NCBI GenBank assembly: GCA_031265005.1
Contig: JAISDD010000130.1
Coordinates: forward strand, 1-7,615
Source: Syntrophomonadaceae bacterium
GTDB taxonomy: Bacteria; Bacillota; Syntrophomonadia; Syntrophomonadales; Syntrophomonadaceae
Length of the DNA: 7,615 bases
Reading direction: 5' to 3'
Part shown: piece after piece, positions 1-6,479 of the stretch
Position numbering within the stretch: position 1 is the stretch's first letter
How the letters are laid out: the number at the start of each line of letters is the position of its first letter
Notes under the pieces: model-generated
What the model was told of the DNA's origin: nothing
The model's database searches: none
The model's input: the letters and a program-made list of their open reading frames with translations, nothing else
Made by a program: the position numbers and the translations under genes

Positions 1-348
1 ATAAAATCATTGGCTCCAGGCTCCAGGGGAGTGAAGGCGATTTCGATTGAGAGGTCGATGACCGGCAACATCGGAATAACAGTTCCAGCTGTCAACGCTA
101 TTATTATGATGGCGGTAAAAAAAATTTCAGGAGTGAAAGAAGTCAAGGCTAAGATCAGTGAAAGCCCGGAAGGATTGATCGTAGACCTGCAATCGATGAT
201 AAATCCTGAGTATAAAGTGCCGGAGATGAGTATGGATATTCAAAATGCGGTCAAAGAAAATCTTGAAAATATTGGCGGCTTAAAAGTAGCTGAGATTAGA
301 GTCCTGGTTGATTATTTTGCAGTTCCTGATAAAAGCTCCAATATTTAA
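1..348 (+). CDS. amaP: AmaP (alkaline shock response membrane anchor protein), C-terminal Asp23-like domain, 5' truncated
   Basis: The reading frame is open from base 1, so this is the 3' part of a longer gene. The visible 115 residues form one Asp23/Gls24-like domain. It starts around the stretch GNIGITVPAVNAI, continues through GVKEVKAKI and a pair of alternating hydrophobic strands, and ends with the family-typical VAEIRVLVDYF. AmaP proteins have an N-terminal membrane hairpin followed by this domain and are thought to anchor Asp23-type proteins to the cell membrane during envelope stress. The membrane part would lie left of the window. The immediate DUF2273 neighbour fits the usual asp23-amaP-DUF2273-nusB order. 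A free-standing Asp23 protein starting at TTG 10, GTG 31 or ATG 58 is possible, but none has a convincing ribosome binding site and the domain begins almost at once. Domain assignment is firm; AmaP rather than Asp23 is inferred from context. Confidence 0.75.
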   Translation: MKSLAPGSRGVKAISIERSMTGNIGITVPAVNAIIMMAVKKISGVKEVKAKISESPEGLIVDLQSMINPEYKVPEMSMDIQNAVKENLENIGGLKVAEIRVLVDYFAVPDKSSNI

Positions 349-361
349 GGAGACATAAAAT

Positions 362-580
362 ATGAATTGGGAAAATTTGTTTTTAATATGGGAGCGGCAT
401 AAAGGAATATCTCTAGGAATTTTTATCGGATTACTGTTGGGTATTTTAATTTTGGTTTTCGGATTTTGGAAAACTTTTTTTGTTATATTATGTTGTTTTA
501 TCGGCGCGGTAATCGGAAAGAGTATTGATAACAGAAAGAATTTAGACGTCTGGGTGAACAAAATTTTTAAAAACAAATAG
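362..580 (+). CDS. DUF2273 family small membrane protein
   Basis: This 72-residue protein has a short polar N-terminus (MNWENLFLIWERHKG), two hydrophobic helices at about residues 17-36 and 39-52 separated by an aromatic turn (FGFWKTFF), and a charged tail rich in Lys and Asn. This is the layout of the DUF2273 family, whose members are small integral membrane proteins encoded next to asp23 and amaP. The molecular role is unknown; from context it probably works with AmaP at the membrane in envelope homeostasis. The ATG at 362 is preceded by a good AAGGAG at 348-353, overlapping the end of amaP. The gap to amaP is 13 bases. The glycine-rich first helix (GIFIGLLLGIL) is typical of a helix-packing segment. 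Confidence 0.85.
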   Translation: MNWENLFLIWERHKGISLGIFIGLLLGILILVFGFWKTFFVILCCFIGAVIGKSIDNRKNLDVWVNKIFKNK

Positions 581-598
581 GTTGAAAGGTATGAGGAT

Positions 599-997
599 TT
601 GAGCAGAAGAAAAGCGCGGGAAGTTGCATTTAAAATCTTGTTTCAGGTTGATCAGATTAATGCTGACCCCCAGACGGCGTTCGAGTTGCTGCTCGCGGAA
701 ACGCCTTTACCGGAAAAAGACCAGTTGTTTTCTTGGGAGTTAATTCAGAAAACGCTTCAGCACTTGGACGAAATAGATTCGATTTTATCGAAGCATTCAG
801 ATTATTGGGTCATTAAGTATTTTTCCGCGGTAGATCGCAGTATTATGCGGGTAGCCAGTTGCGAAATCGTTTTTATAAATCCGGTGCAGGCCGTAGTGGC
901 TATTGATGAAGCGATCGAGATCGCGAAGAGGTATGGCGATGAGAACTCCGCAGGATTTGTCAATGCTGTTTTGGATAAAATTCTGGGAGACATTTGA
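599..997 (+). CDS. nusB: Transcription antitermination factor NusB
   Basis: NusB binds boxA RNA together with ribosomal protein S10 (NusE) and promotes antitermination, mainly on rRNA operons. The 132-residue product is full length for the family. Conserved elements seen are the N-terminal SRRKAREVAFKILFQ helix, the central DRSIMRVASCEI segment, and the C-terminal AIDEAIEIAKRYG followed by GFVNAVLDKI. The start is a TTG at 599, because no in-frame ATG precedes the conserved N-terminus; a GAAAGG at 584-589 lies 9 bases upstream. An ATG at 591 is in another frame and stops after three codons. The stop shares one base with the start of the next gene (TGATG), which indicates translational coupling. 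Confidence 0.95.
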   Translation: MSRRKAREVAFKILFQVDQINADPQTAFELLLAETPLPEKDQLFSWELIQKTLQHLDEIDSILSKHSDYWVIKYFSAVDRSIMRVASCEIVFINPVQAVVAIDEAIEIAKRYGDENSAGFVNAVLDKILGDI

Positions 998-1974
998 TGG
1001 CTTGGTATTTGGGGATTGATACCAGCGCTTACACTACTTCTGTATCCGTGGTCGACGCTATAGGAAATGTAGTTTTAGATTTGAGGAATTTGCTGGAGGT
1101 TGCGCCGGGACGCAGGGGACTCCGACAGTCAGAAGCTTTGTTTTTACACCAAAAAAACCTGCCGCAGTTATTTGTCCAAATAGATAAAGAATATTTTGCC
1201 GGTTTAAAAGGAATCGGGGTTAGTTCGCGCCCTAGGCCGATGAAAGACAGTTATATGCCTGTTTTTTTGGCGGGGGTTTCCATTGCTAAAATTATAGCTG
1301 CGGTCCTGGGAGTGCGGTTATATGAAGTCAGCCACCAAGAGGGCCACATAATGGCCGGGATAGAGCCGGGCCATGTTTTAAGGCGGGAAACTTCTTTTTT
1401 AGGAATTCATTTTTCGGGAGGAACTTCGGAAATACTCAAAATCGCTATGGGCGCCGGCACTTATTTTGATATTGAGCTTATAGGCGCTTCCGCCGATTTA
1501 CACGTGGGACAGCTGATTGACCGTATAGGTGTGGCGATGGGACTGAATTTTCCTGCCGGGCCGGAACTGGAAAGGCTGGCTTTAAAAGCTGACGGAAGAA
1601 ATGACAAATTTTTATCTTCGGCGGTAAAAGATTTGCGTTTTTCTTTTTCTGGGGCTGAAGCAGCAGCGCTAAGAATGATCGAACAAGGATATAGCAAAGA
1701 AGAAATCGCCTTTTGCACTTTAAGGATGGTTGCTAATACTTTGGAAAAAGTATTGGTAAACGCTCAGGAACGAACCGGTTTAAACAAGGTTTTATTGGTT
1801 GGCGGAGTAATGTCGAACCAAATAGTCAAAGAGCGTTTGCGAGATAGGCTGGAAAACGCCCCAAGAGGCTTTGAATTATATTTTGCTGAACCCGGCTTAT
1901 GCGGGGACAATGCGGTGGGAACCGCCAGAATGGCGGCCGTAATGGCTGAGATCAACGAGAGGGGAATTGTGTGA
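997..1974 (+). CDS. Kae1/TsaD-like domain protein (divergent paralogue, former M22 glycoprotease family)
   Basis: This 325-residue protein has the ASKHA fold of TsaD, the enzyme that transfers threonylcarbamoyl to A37 of tRNAs. Family landmarks in order are GIDTS (6-10), the metal-site motif HQEGH (H113, H117), SGGTSEI (140-146), the segment ending DR...GLNFPAGPELE (175-192), FSFSGAEAA (216-224), LVGGVMSN (267-274) and CGDNA (302-306, probable metal ligand D304). It departs from true TsaD in informative places: SGGH is SGGT, and the DDAAGEAFDK region reads DLHVGQLIDR, losing one Asp and replacing Glu with Gln. I therefore think it is a paralogue, not the cell's tRNA-modifying TsaD. ATG 997 is preferred over TTG 994, because it overlaps the nusB stop and has GGGAG six bases upstream. 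The gene overlaps folD by four bases (GTGA). The real substrate is unknown. Confidence 0.85.
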   Translation: MAWYLGIDTSAYTTSVSVVDAIGNVVLDLRNLLEVAPGRRGLRQSEALFLHQKNLPQLFVQIDKEYFAGLKGIGVSSRPRPMKDSYMPVFLAGVSIAKIIAAVLGVRLYEVSHQEGHIMAGIEPGHVLRRETSFLGIHFSGGTSEILKIAMGAGTYFDIELIGASADLHVGQLIDRIGVAMGLNFPAGPELERLALKADGRNDKFLSSAVKDLRFSFSGAEAAALRMIEQGYSKEEIAFCTLRMVANTLEKVLVNAQERTGLNKVLLVGGVMSNQIVKERLRDRLENAPRGFELYFAEPGLCGDNAVGTARMAAVMAEINERGIV

Positions 1975-2849
1975 ACAAAATATTATATGGAAAAAGCATT
2001 GCCGACGGCATGATGCGAAAGGTAGCCGTGGAAATCACAGAATTGAAAAAGCGAAATACGGTCCCCTTGCTGATGACATTGGAAGTAGGCGAAGATCCCG
2101 CCTCGAAAGTTTACATGACTTCTCAGCGCCGCAATGCTGCGAAAGTCGGTATTGAATTGGAAACTATCGAATTGGCGGAAGGAGTGTCGCAAAAGCGTCT
2201 TTTAGGGGTGTTGGATAATATAAATAGAGATCCTTACATAAGCGGAGTCATTCTTCAGATGCCGCTGCCCTCCCACCTTGACGCGAAAATGGCGCAATGG
2301 AACATTGACCGTTTTAAAGATGTGGAAGGGGTAACTCCCTATAATTTAGGACGTTTGTTTTTAGGAGTGCCAGGGTTGATGCCTTGTACCGCTCAAGCTA
2401 TCGCAGCGATGATAAAATCTACCGGAGTAGATTTGCGCGGAAAAGAAGTTGTCGTAATAGGAAACAGCGATATAGTAGGGAAACCGGTAGCTATCATGAT
2501 GCTAAAAGAAGAAGCTACGGTAACTGTCTGCCATATCGCTACCGATCAAAAAGGATATTTGGAAGAACATGTCAGGAGAGCGGAAATTTTAATAGTAGCG
2601 ACGGGGAACCCTTCTTTGATCAAAGGCGAATGGATCAAAGAAGGAGCGATAGTAATCGACGCGGGAATAAATTCAGTAGACAATGGCATAGTTGGAGATG
2701 TAGAATTTGAAGAGGCCAGCAAAAGAGCCTCGTTTATAACGCCGGTTCCAGGAGGAGTGGGAGCGGTTACGGTAGCTTACCTGATGAAAAATGTTGTTGA
2801 GGCTGTTAAAATGCAGCAAACAGAAAATTCTTTGGGCAAGAAAGTGTAG
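1971..2849 (+). CDS. folD: FolD: methylenetetrahydrofolate dehydrogenase, cyclohydrolase site altered
   Basis: FolD normally oxidises 5,10-methylene-THF with NADP and then hydrolyses methenyl-THF to 10-formyl-THF. This 292-residue copy has the full two-domain layout: VGEDPASKVY (39-48), VILQMPLP (93-100) with the conserved Gln96, KDVEGVTPYNLGRL (116-129), the Rossmann loop GNSDIVGKP (164-172), the TVTVCH strand (183-188) and TPVPGGVGAVT (257-267). Two active-site positions are unusual. The catalytic Lys of the YxxxK motif is Gln52 (Y48-M-T-S-Q), and the folate-binding Asp of KDVDG is Glu119. The nucleotide site looks intact. As I recall, the equivalent Lys-to-Gln change in the human enzyme removes cyclohydrolase but not dehydrogenase activity. 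A dehydrogenase-only role is therefore an inference. GTG 1971 overlaps the previous stop (GTGA) and follows GAGAGGGGA at 1957-1965. The C-terminal 12 residues are a polar extension. Confidence 0.92.
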   Translation: MNKILYGKSIADGMMRKVAVEITELKKRNTVPLLMTLEVGEDPASKVYMTSQRRNAAKVGIELETIELAEGVSQKRLLGVLDNINRDPYISGVILQMPLPSHLDAKMAQWNIDRFKDVEGVTPYNLGRLFLGVPGLMPCTAQAIAAMIKSTGVDLRGKEVVVIGNSDIVGKPVAIMMLKEEATVTVCHIATDQKGYLEEHVRRAEILIVATGNPSLIKGEWIKEGAIVIDAGINSVDNGIVGDVEFEEASKRASFITPVPGGVGAVTVAYLMKNVVEAVKMQQTENSLGKKV

Positions 2850-2858
2850 CAGTTAAAG

Positions 2859-2866
2859 CGGAGGAG
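2859..2866 (+). promoter_or_regulatory. Strong ribosome binding site for the broken second folD
   Basis: CGGAGGAG lies eight bases before ATG 2875 and opens the reading frame that matches the FolD N-terminus. It shows that the original start of the second folD-like gene was 2875. ATG 2968, the first start after the in-frame stop, has no purine-rich sequence in front of it. Confidence 0.75.
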
Positions 2867-2874
2867 CCGTACAC

Positions 2875-2934
2875 ATGCGGATCATAAAAGGAAATGCAAT
2901 GGCTGAAGCCATAAAAATCCAGCTTAAAAAATAA
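2875..2934 (+). pseudogene. 5' end of the second folD-like gene, ended by an in-frame TAA
   Basis: From ATG 2875 the frame reads MRIIKGNAMAEAIKIQLKK and then hits TAA at 2932-2934. These 19 residues match the usual FolD N-terminus (RIIDGK-type strand followed by an amphipathic helix). The rest of the FolD-like protein continues in the same frame from 2935, so the break is a nonsense codon at position 20 of an otherwise 279-residue protein. Another reading is possible: with one A fewer in the A6 tract (2926-2931) and one C more in the C6 tract (2953-2958), the sequence between becomes NKITIKHGPP and the frame is also restored. Paired homopolymer errors or real decay can both explain this. A short translated leader peptide is less likely, because the sequence is so plainly FolD-derived. 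Confidence 0.75.
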
Positions 2935-2967
2935 AATCACAATAAAACACGGCCCCCCTGTTTAGCT

Positions 2968-3714
2968 ATGATTTTAGTGGGAGAAACAGCGGAAAATAAA
3001 GTTTATGCTGGCCTGAAAGAAAAAGCGGCAGCGGCTATCGGGGGAAAAAGCCATGTGCATATTTTACCGGCCGGCGTGGAAAAAAATTTGCTTTTAGAAT
3101 TAATTGGGGAGCTAAATAACCAAAACACCATTGACGGCATACTGCTGCAACTGCCCTTGCCGCCTAGATTGCAACCTCACCAGGATTGTTTTTTGGCGGC
3201 CATAGACCCTAAAAAAGATGTGGACGGTTTTCATCCTGAAAACCGGGGGCTGCTTATGGGAGGGCGGCCTGCTTTTACGAGTTGCGCTGCGAAAGCGGCT
3301 TTAAACATAATAGAGGAATACAGTGAAAAGAAAGAGAAAAAACGGGTTTTAATAGCGGGAAATTCTTTCGACTTTTGTTTGCCGCTGGATTTAATACTGC
3401 TCAATGCAGGCTATCAAGTTTTAATGCAGCCTGAATTGGAGCGAGAAGCTTTAATGTGGTGCGATGTAGCCGTTTTTGAAAAAGGCTGCGCCGGGATGAT
3501 AGACGGTTCTTTTTTGCCTTTCTTGAGCCAAGTTCAGCTTATAATTGACGCTGGGTTTTATTATCAGGATGATAAAACTTTGGGAAATGTCGACATAGCG
3601 TCCTTAAATGACTATAAAGGAGCTTTGCTGCCGACGCCGGGAGGTTTAGGCCCGTTACTCATTGCTCAGTTAATGGTTAATTTAACGGCCGCGGGTGAAA
3701 GATTATGCAAGTAA
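2968..3714 (+). CDS. Divergent FolD paralogue (body of the second folD-like gene), cyclohydrolase site kept, nucleotide site degraded
   Basis: The 248 residues from ATG 2968 cover most of a FolD protein; about 31 N-terminal residues are separated by the TAA at 2932. The catalytic and folate-binding residues are all present: KVYAGLKEK with the YxxxK pair (Y13, K17), ILLQLPLP (Q61), KDVDGFHP (D86) and PTPGGLGPLL (222-231). In contrast, the Rossmann loop normally GxSxxVGxP reads GNSFDFCLP (131-139), with the second Gly lost, and the following strand lacks the TVTxCH motif. This suggests that binding of NADP is lost while the methenyl-THF cyclohydrolase site was kept under selection, complementing the upstream FolD. 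If translated now, it would need a sequence correction, readthrough or reinitiation, since 2968 has no visible ribosome binding site. The 3' end overlaps xseA by ten bases. FolD homology is firm; its current activity is uncertain. Confidence 0.8.
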   Translation: MILVGETAENKVYAGLKEKAAAAIGGKSHVHILPAGVEKNLLLELIGELNNQNTIDGILLQLPLPPRLQPHQDCFLAAIDPKKDVDGFHPENRGLLMGGRPAFTSCAAKAALNIIEEYSEKKEKKRVLIAGNSFDFCLPLDLILLNAGYQVLMQPELEREALMWCDVAVFEKGCAGMIDGSFLPFLSQVQLIIDAGFYYQDDKTLGNVDIASLNDYKGALLPTPGGLGPLLIAQLMVNLTAAGERLCK

Positions 3715-4919
3715 ATTATTTAAGTGTGGGGCAAATTAATAATTATATCGGAGAATTGCTGGAGAGAGACGATATTACGGCTTCTTGCTGTATTAAAGGG
3801 GAAATTTCCGGCTATAAATATTATCGCCAGTCAGGGCATATGTATTTTAACTTACAGGATGAAAACGGCAGCTTGAATTGTGTAATGTTTAAAAGCAGCA
3901 ACCGTTCATTACGATTTAAACCCCAAGACGGAATGGAGGTTTTAGCTTATGGGCGGATTTCGGTATTTACCAAGCAGGGGCGCTATCAGCTTAATGCCTG
4001 GGCTTTGGAACTTTTCGGGCAGGGTGAGTTATTACAGCATTTAGAAAAACTGAAGGCGCTCCTGGCTCAGCAAGGCTATTTTGATCCGGACAAGAAAAAG
4101 AGCATACCTAAGTTAGTCAATTGCGTTGGGATTGTTACTTCCAGGGAAGGAGCAGCTTTGCGCGATATGCTTAGGATTTTAAAACAAAGACATCCTAAAG
4201 TTAAGGTTATTATAGCGCACAGTGCGGTGCAAGGGATAGACGCGCCTTCGGAAATAGCGGCGGCGGTTAAAATGCTCAACCGCCAGAATGAAGCGGAAGT
4301 CATTTTAGTCGGACGCGGAGGCGGGTCGCTGGAAGATTTGATGGCCTTTAACCACGAAGAAGTGGTTCAGGCCATTTATGAATCGAAGATACCAATAATA
4401 TCCGCGGTAGGACATGAGGTGGATTTTACCTTAGCGGATTTCGCGGCGGACGAACGGGCCGCTACTCCGACTCAAGCCGCGCAGATGGCCGTACCTGACA
4501 GCGTAATGCTCGAAGAGGATATATTAGAATATAAGAAAAGAATGACGCGGGTAATGGAGCGAATGATAACCGGACGCCGCCAATGGCTTGATCATTTGCT
4601 GACGCGCGGGGTTTGGCGGGACCCGCTGGGAATCACCAATATTTATCAGAAAAAAGTACTCGGCACTGAGGAAAAAATGCTGCGCGCCATGTCCGAAATG
4701 ATCCGGAGCGGACGCTTCAGCTTGATGATACAGGTTAACAAACTTGATTATTTAAGTCCGCTGAAAACTATGCGGAGAGGCTACGCTTTAGTGGAAAAAG
4801 GGCGGGACTTGGTTGTAAGCGGAGAGCAGGTTGAGATAAAAGACAGGTTAAATATCATGTTAAGCGACGCGGATCTCCAAGTTGAGGTCATGGAAAAAGA
4901 GGAAGTGAAAAGATGGTGA
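3705..4919 (+). CDS. xseA: Exodeoxyribonuclease VII large subunit
   Basis: XseA is the catalytic subunit of exonuclease VII, which degrades single-stranded DNA from both ends to short oligonucleotides in repair and recombination. The 404-residue product starts with the OB-fold DNA-binding domain (about residues 4-100, with YLSVGQINNYI, IKGEISGYKYY and HMYFNLQD). The catalytic domain follows, with VGIVTSREGAALRDM (141-155), LVGRGGGSLEDLMAFN (201-216), IISAVGHEVDFTLADFAADE (231-250) and RAATPTQAAQ (251-260). A helical coiled-coil arm covers roughly 265-345, and LSPLKTMRRGYALV (350-363) closes the chain. All expected motifs are present and the length is normal. The ATG at 3705 lies inside the end of the folD-like gene, ten bases before its stop plus one base, and the upstream ribosome binding site is weak (GGGTGAAAG), so translation may depend on coupling to the preceding gene. 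Confidence 0.97.
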   Translation: MQVNYLSVGQINNYIGELLERDDITASCCIKGEISGYKYYRQSGHMYFNLQDENGSLNCVMFKSSNRSLRFKPQDGMEVLAYGRISVFTKQGRYQLNAWALELFGQGELLQHLEKLKALLAQQGYFDPDKKKSIPKLVNCVGIVTSREGAALRDMLRILKQRHPKVKVIIAHSAVQGIDAPSEIAAAVKMLNRQNEAEVILVGRGGGSLEDLMAFNHEEVVQAIYESKIPIISAVGHEVDFTLADFAADERAATPTQAAQMAVPDSVMLEEDILEYKKRMTRVMERMITGRRQWLDHLLTRGVWRDPLGITNIYQKKVLGTEEKMLRAMSEMIRSGRFSLMIQVNKLDYLSPLKTMRRGYALVEKGRDLVVSGEQVEIKDRLNIMLSDADLQVEVMEKEEVKRW

Positions 4920-5158
4920 AGAATGAAATCCCTTTAACTTTTGAAGAAGCGTTAACTAAATTGGAGCAGATAACCGAACATATGGAATCCGGCTCTGCGG
5001 GATTAGCCGAAAGCTTGTCCGCCTTTCAAGAAGGAATGAAGCTGGTGGTATTTTGTCAGAATGAATTAGAGAAGGCCGAAGGAACTATTAAAGAATTAAT
5101 GGAAAATGTTTTCGGGGATTTGGAAATGACTGATTTTATAGAAAAAAACAGGGATTAG
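4913..5158 (+). CDS. xseB: Exodeoxyribonuclease VII small subunit
   Basis: XseB is the small helical subunit that binds several-fold to the coiled-coil arm of XseA and is needed for exonuclease VII activity. The 81-residue product matches the family in length and pattern: LTFEEALTKLEQITEHMESG (8-27), then SLSAFQEGMKLVVFCQNELEKAEGTI (34-59), followed by an acidic tail. The ATG at 4913 overlaps the xseA stop by seven bases and is preceded by AGAGGAAG (about 4899-4904) eight bases upstream, a good ribosome binding site inside xseA. This gives a tightly coupled pair. Nothing about the protein is unusual. Confidence 0.96.
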   Translation: MVKNEIPLTFEEALTKLEQITEHMESGSAGLAESLSAFQEGMKLVVFCQNELEKAEGTIKELMENVFGDLEMTDFIEKNRD

Positions 5159-5162
5159 GTTT

Positions 5163-6098
5163 ATGAAACATTGCGGGTTAAAAGATATGTCACGAAAGCT
5201 GGATGTTGAAGCATTTAAAAAAGACTTGAAAATGAAAGCCGGGTTGGTAAACGAATATCTTAAGCATTATTTGCCTGATGAAAAGACATTCCCAGTTTCT
5301 CTTCATCAAGCAATTAATTATTCTGTTTTTAACGGCGGGAAAAGACTCAGACCGATTTTGGTATTAGAAAGCGCTAATTTAGCCGGACTTAACCAGGATT
5401 TAGCGGCTCCGTTCGCCTGCGCCTTAGAACTTATACACACTTATTCGCTGATTCATGACGATTTGCCGGCCATGGACGATGACGATTTGCGCCGGGGACG
5501 CCCTACCTGTCATGTTGTTTACGGAGAGGCTTTAGCTATTCTGGCGGGCGACGCCCTGCTGACGCGCGCTTTTCAAATCATGAGCATGGATAACAATATG
5601 GCGGGGCTGAATTCTAGAGAAGTATTGCGGATTATCAATGAAATATCTTTAGCGGCCGGAAGCTCAGGGATGGTCGCAGGTCAAGCTTTGGACTTGGAAG
5701 CGGAGGGGCGGCTTGTTGACGGGGAAGATTTGCGGACCGTGCATAGTTTGAAAACCGGCTGCCTTTTTAAAGCCGCCTTGCGTTCAGGAGCCATTTTAGG
5801 CGGTATGCCGGAAGAGAAACTTAGTTCTTTAAACTTTTATGCGGAAAATTTTGGCTTAGCCTTTCAAATTACTGACGACATTCTTGATGTTGAGGGGGAT
5901 TTGGAAGAATTAGGGAAACCTTTGGGCAGCGATGTTCAGAACAATAAATGCACTTACGTGACCCTGTGGGGATTACCCCAAGCGCGGGAAATAGCGGAAG
6001 CTTGCGTTGATAAGTGTTTGGCAAGCTTGCAAGATTTTGGCGCGGAAGCTGATTTTTTGAGGAATTTGGCGCTTTATTTGCCCTTGCGTTCCAGTTGA
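5163..6098 (+). CDS. ispA: Farnesyl diphosphate synthase (type II trans-polyprenyl synthase)
   Basis: IspA condenses dimethylallyl diphosphate with two isopentenyl diphosphates to give farnesyl diphosphate, the precursor of undecaprenyl and quinone side chains. In the 311-residue product GGKRLRP is at 58-64, the first Asp-rich motif at 99-105 (IHDDLPAMD, with the two-residue insertion seen in bacterial FPP synthases), MVAGQALDLE at 170-179, HSLKTG at 194-199, the second Asp-rich motif DDILD at 238-242, and GKPLGSDVQNNKCTY at 251-265. The aromatic Tyr five residues before the first motif favours a C15 product. The ATG at 5163 follows xseB by four bases and has only a weak AGG upstream. ATG 5187 (MSRKLDVEAF) is a possible alternative start that would remove eight residues. 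The gene is intact and is the last protein gene before a 1-kb non-coding stretch. Confidence 0.95.
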   Translation: MKHCGLKDMSRKLDVEAFKKDLKMKAGLVNEYLKHYLPDEKTFPVSLHQAINYSVFNGGKRLRPILVLESANLAGLNQDLAAPFACALELIHTYSLIHDDLPAMDDDDLRRGRPTCHVVYGEALAILAGDALLTRAFQIMSMDNNMAGLNSREVLRIINEISLAAGSSGMVAGQALDLEAEGRLVDGEDLRTVHSLKTGCLFKAALRSGAILGGMPEEKLSSLNFYAENFGLAFQITDDILDVEGDLEELGKPLGSDVQNNKCTYVTLWGLPQAREIAEACVDKCLASLQDFGAEADFLRNLALYLPLRSS

Positions 6099-6303
6099 AA
6101 AGATGGCCTTGCCGACGCATTTCGCGGGTAACGGAAAAAATGAACTAACTTTTACTTTTGACTGCCAAAAAAGAGTTTTATACGAATCAGACTGTTTTAA
6201 TCATTAAAGAGTATAATAATAAATAGATGGAAATAATCTAAAAATAGTGATGGTTTTTGCTGTAATATGCGTATTTATTTCATAGACTAGTTTGAAGGCT
6301 TTA

Positions 6304-6374
6304 TCCGGCTGCCAGAGATAAAAACCGCCGAAACAGGAAAATCATGGAAAGCTTTAAAGGCTGGAGTTGCCGGA
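6304..6374 (+). other. Predicted hairpin upstream of the large RNA, unassigned
   Basis: TCCGGC (6304-6309) can pair with GCCGGA (6369-6374), and CCAG (6312-6315) with CTGG (6361-6364), giving a ten-pair stem broken by a small internal loop. It closes a purine-rich loop of 45 bases that contains AAACCGCCGAAACAGGAAAA. The 3' side is not followed by a U tract, so it is not an ordinary terminator. I do not recognise a known riboswitch class. It could be a processing site, a leader element, or chance. Confidence 0.35.
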
Positions 6375-6396
6375 CGGAGGTATACTATAGTATTAT
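6367..6396 (+). promoter_or_regulatory. Possible sigma-A type promoter for the large RNA
   Basis: TTGCCG (6367-6372) and TATTAT (6391-6396) are separated by 18 bases, which would place transcription start near 6403. This is some 75 bases before the 5' strand of the closing helix of the RNA. The -10 region overlaps the palindrome TACTATAGTA. The -35 box is a partial match and also overlaps the 3' arm of the upstream hairpin, so this is a tentative call. Confidence 0.25.
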
Positions 6397-6479
6397 ATTT
6401 ATTAGTCATACGGAAGGTTGCAGTATTCTAGTCGACCCTATCAGTATCAAAGACGGGGCTAAAAATCCGTTACGGGCAC

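Larger units (their letters stand above)
6099..6479 (+). other. AT-rich intergenic leader between ispA and the large RNA
   Basis: I see no protein gene here on either strand. The stretch 6140-6300 is AT-rich and contains TATAAT at 6212-6217 without a good matching -35 box. From 6304 to 6374 there is a hairpin, and just after it are GGAGG at 6376-6380 with no start codon within reach and the ten-base palindrome TACTATAGTA at 6383-6392. No U-tailed intrinsic terminator follows ispA, so transcription from the operon may continue into the downstream RNA. Its most likely role is to carry a promoter or processing site for that RNA. Confidence 0.5.

Noticed and set aside
10..348. A complete Asp23-type protein starting at TTG 10
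   Set aside because: The frame is open to the window edge, there is no ribosome binding site for 10, and the residues before the domain look like a linker from a membrane anchor as in AmaP.
280..576. Minus-strand open frame opposite DUF2273
   Set aside because: It is a shadow of the hydrophobic AT-rich DUF2273 gene, which has its own ribosome binding site and family match.
994..1974. TTG 994 as the start of the Kae1-like gene
   Set aside because: ATG 997, one codon later, has better spacing from GGGAG and overlaps the nusB stop in the common TGATG form.
1967..2155. Alternative + frame overlapping the folD start
   Set aside because: Shadow of folD; the protein has no family features and ends without conserved content.
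6304..6374. Known riboswitch (c-di-GMP, fluoride, ZTP, preQ1, cobalamin) or intrinsic terminator
   Set aside because: I could not match the conserved cores of these classes, and no U tract follows the stem.
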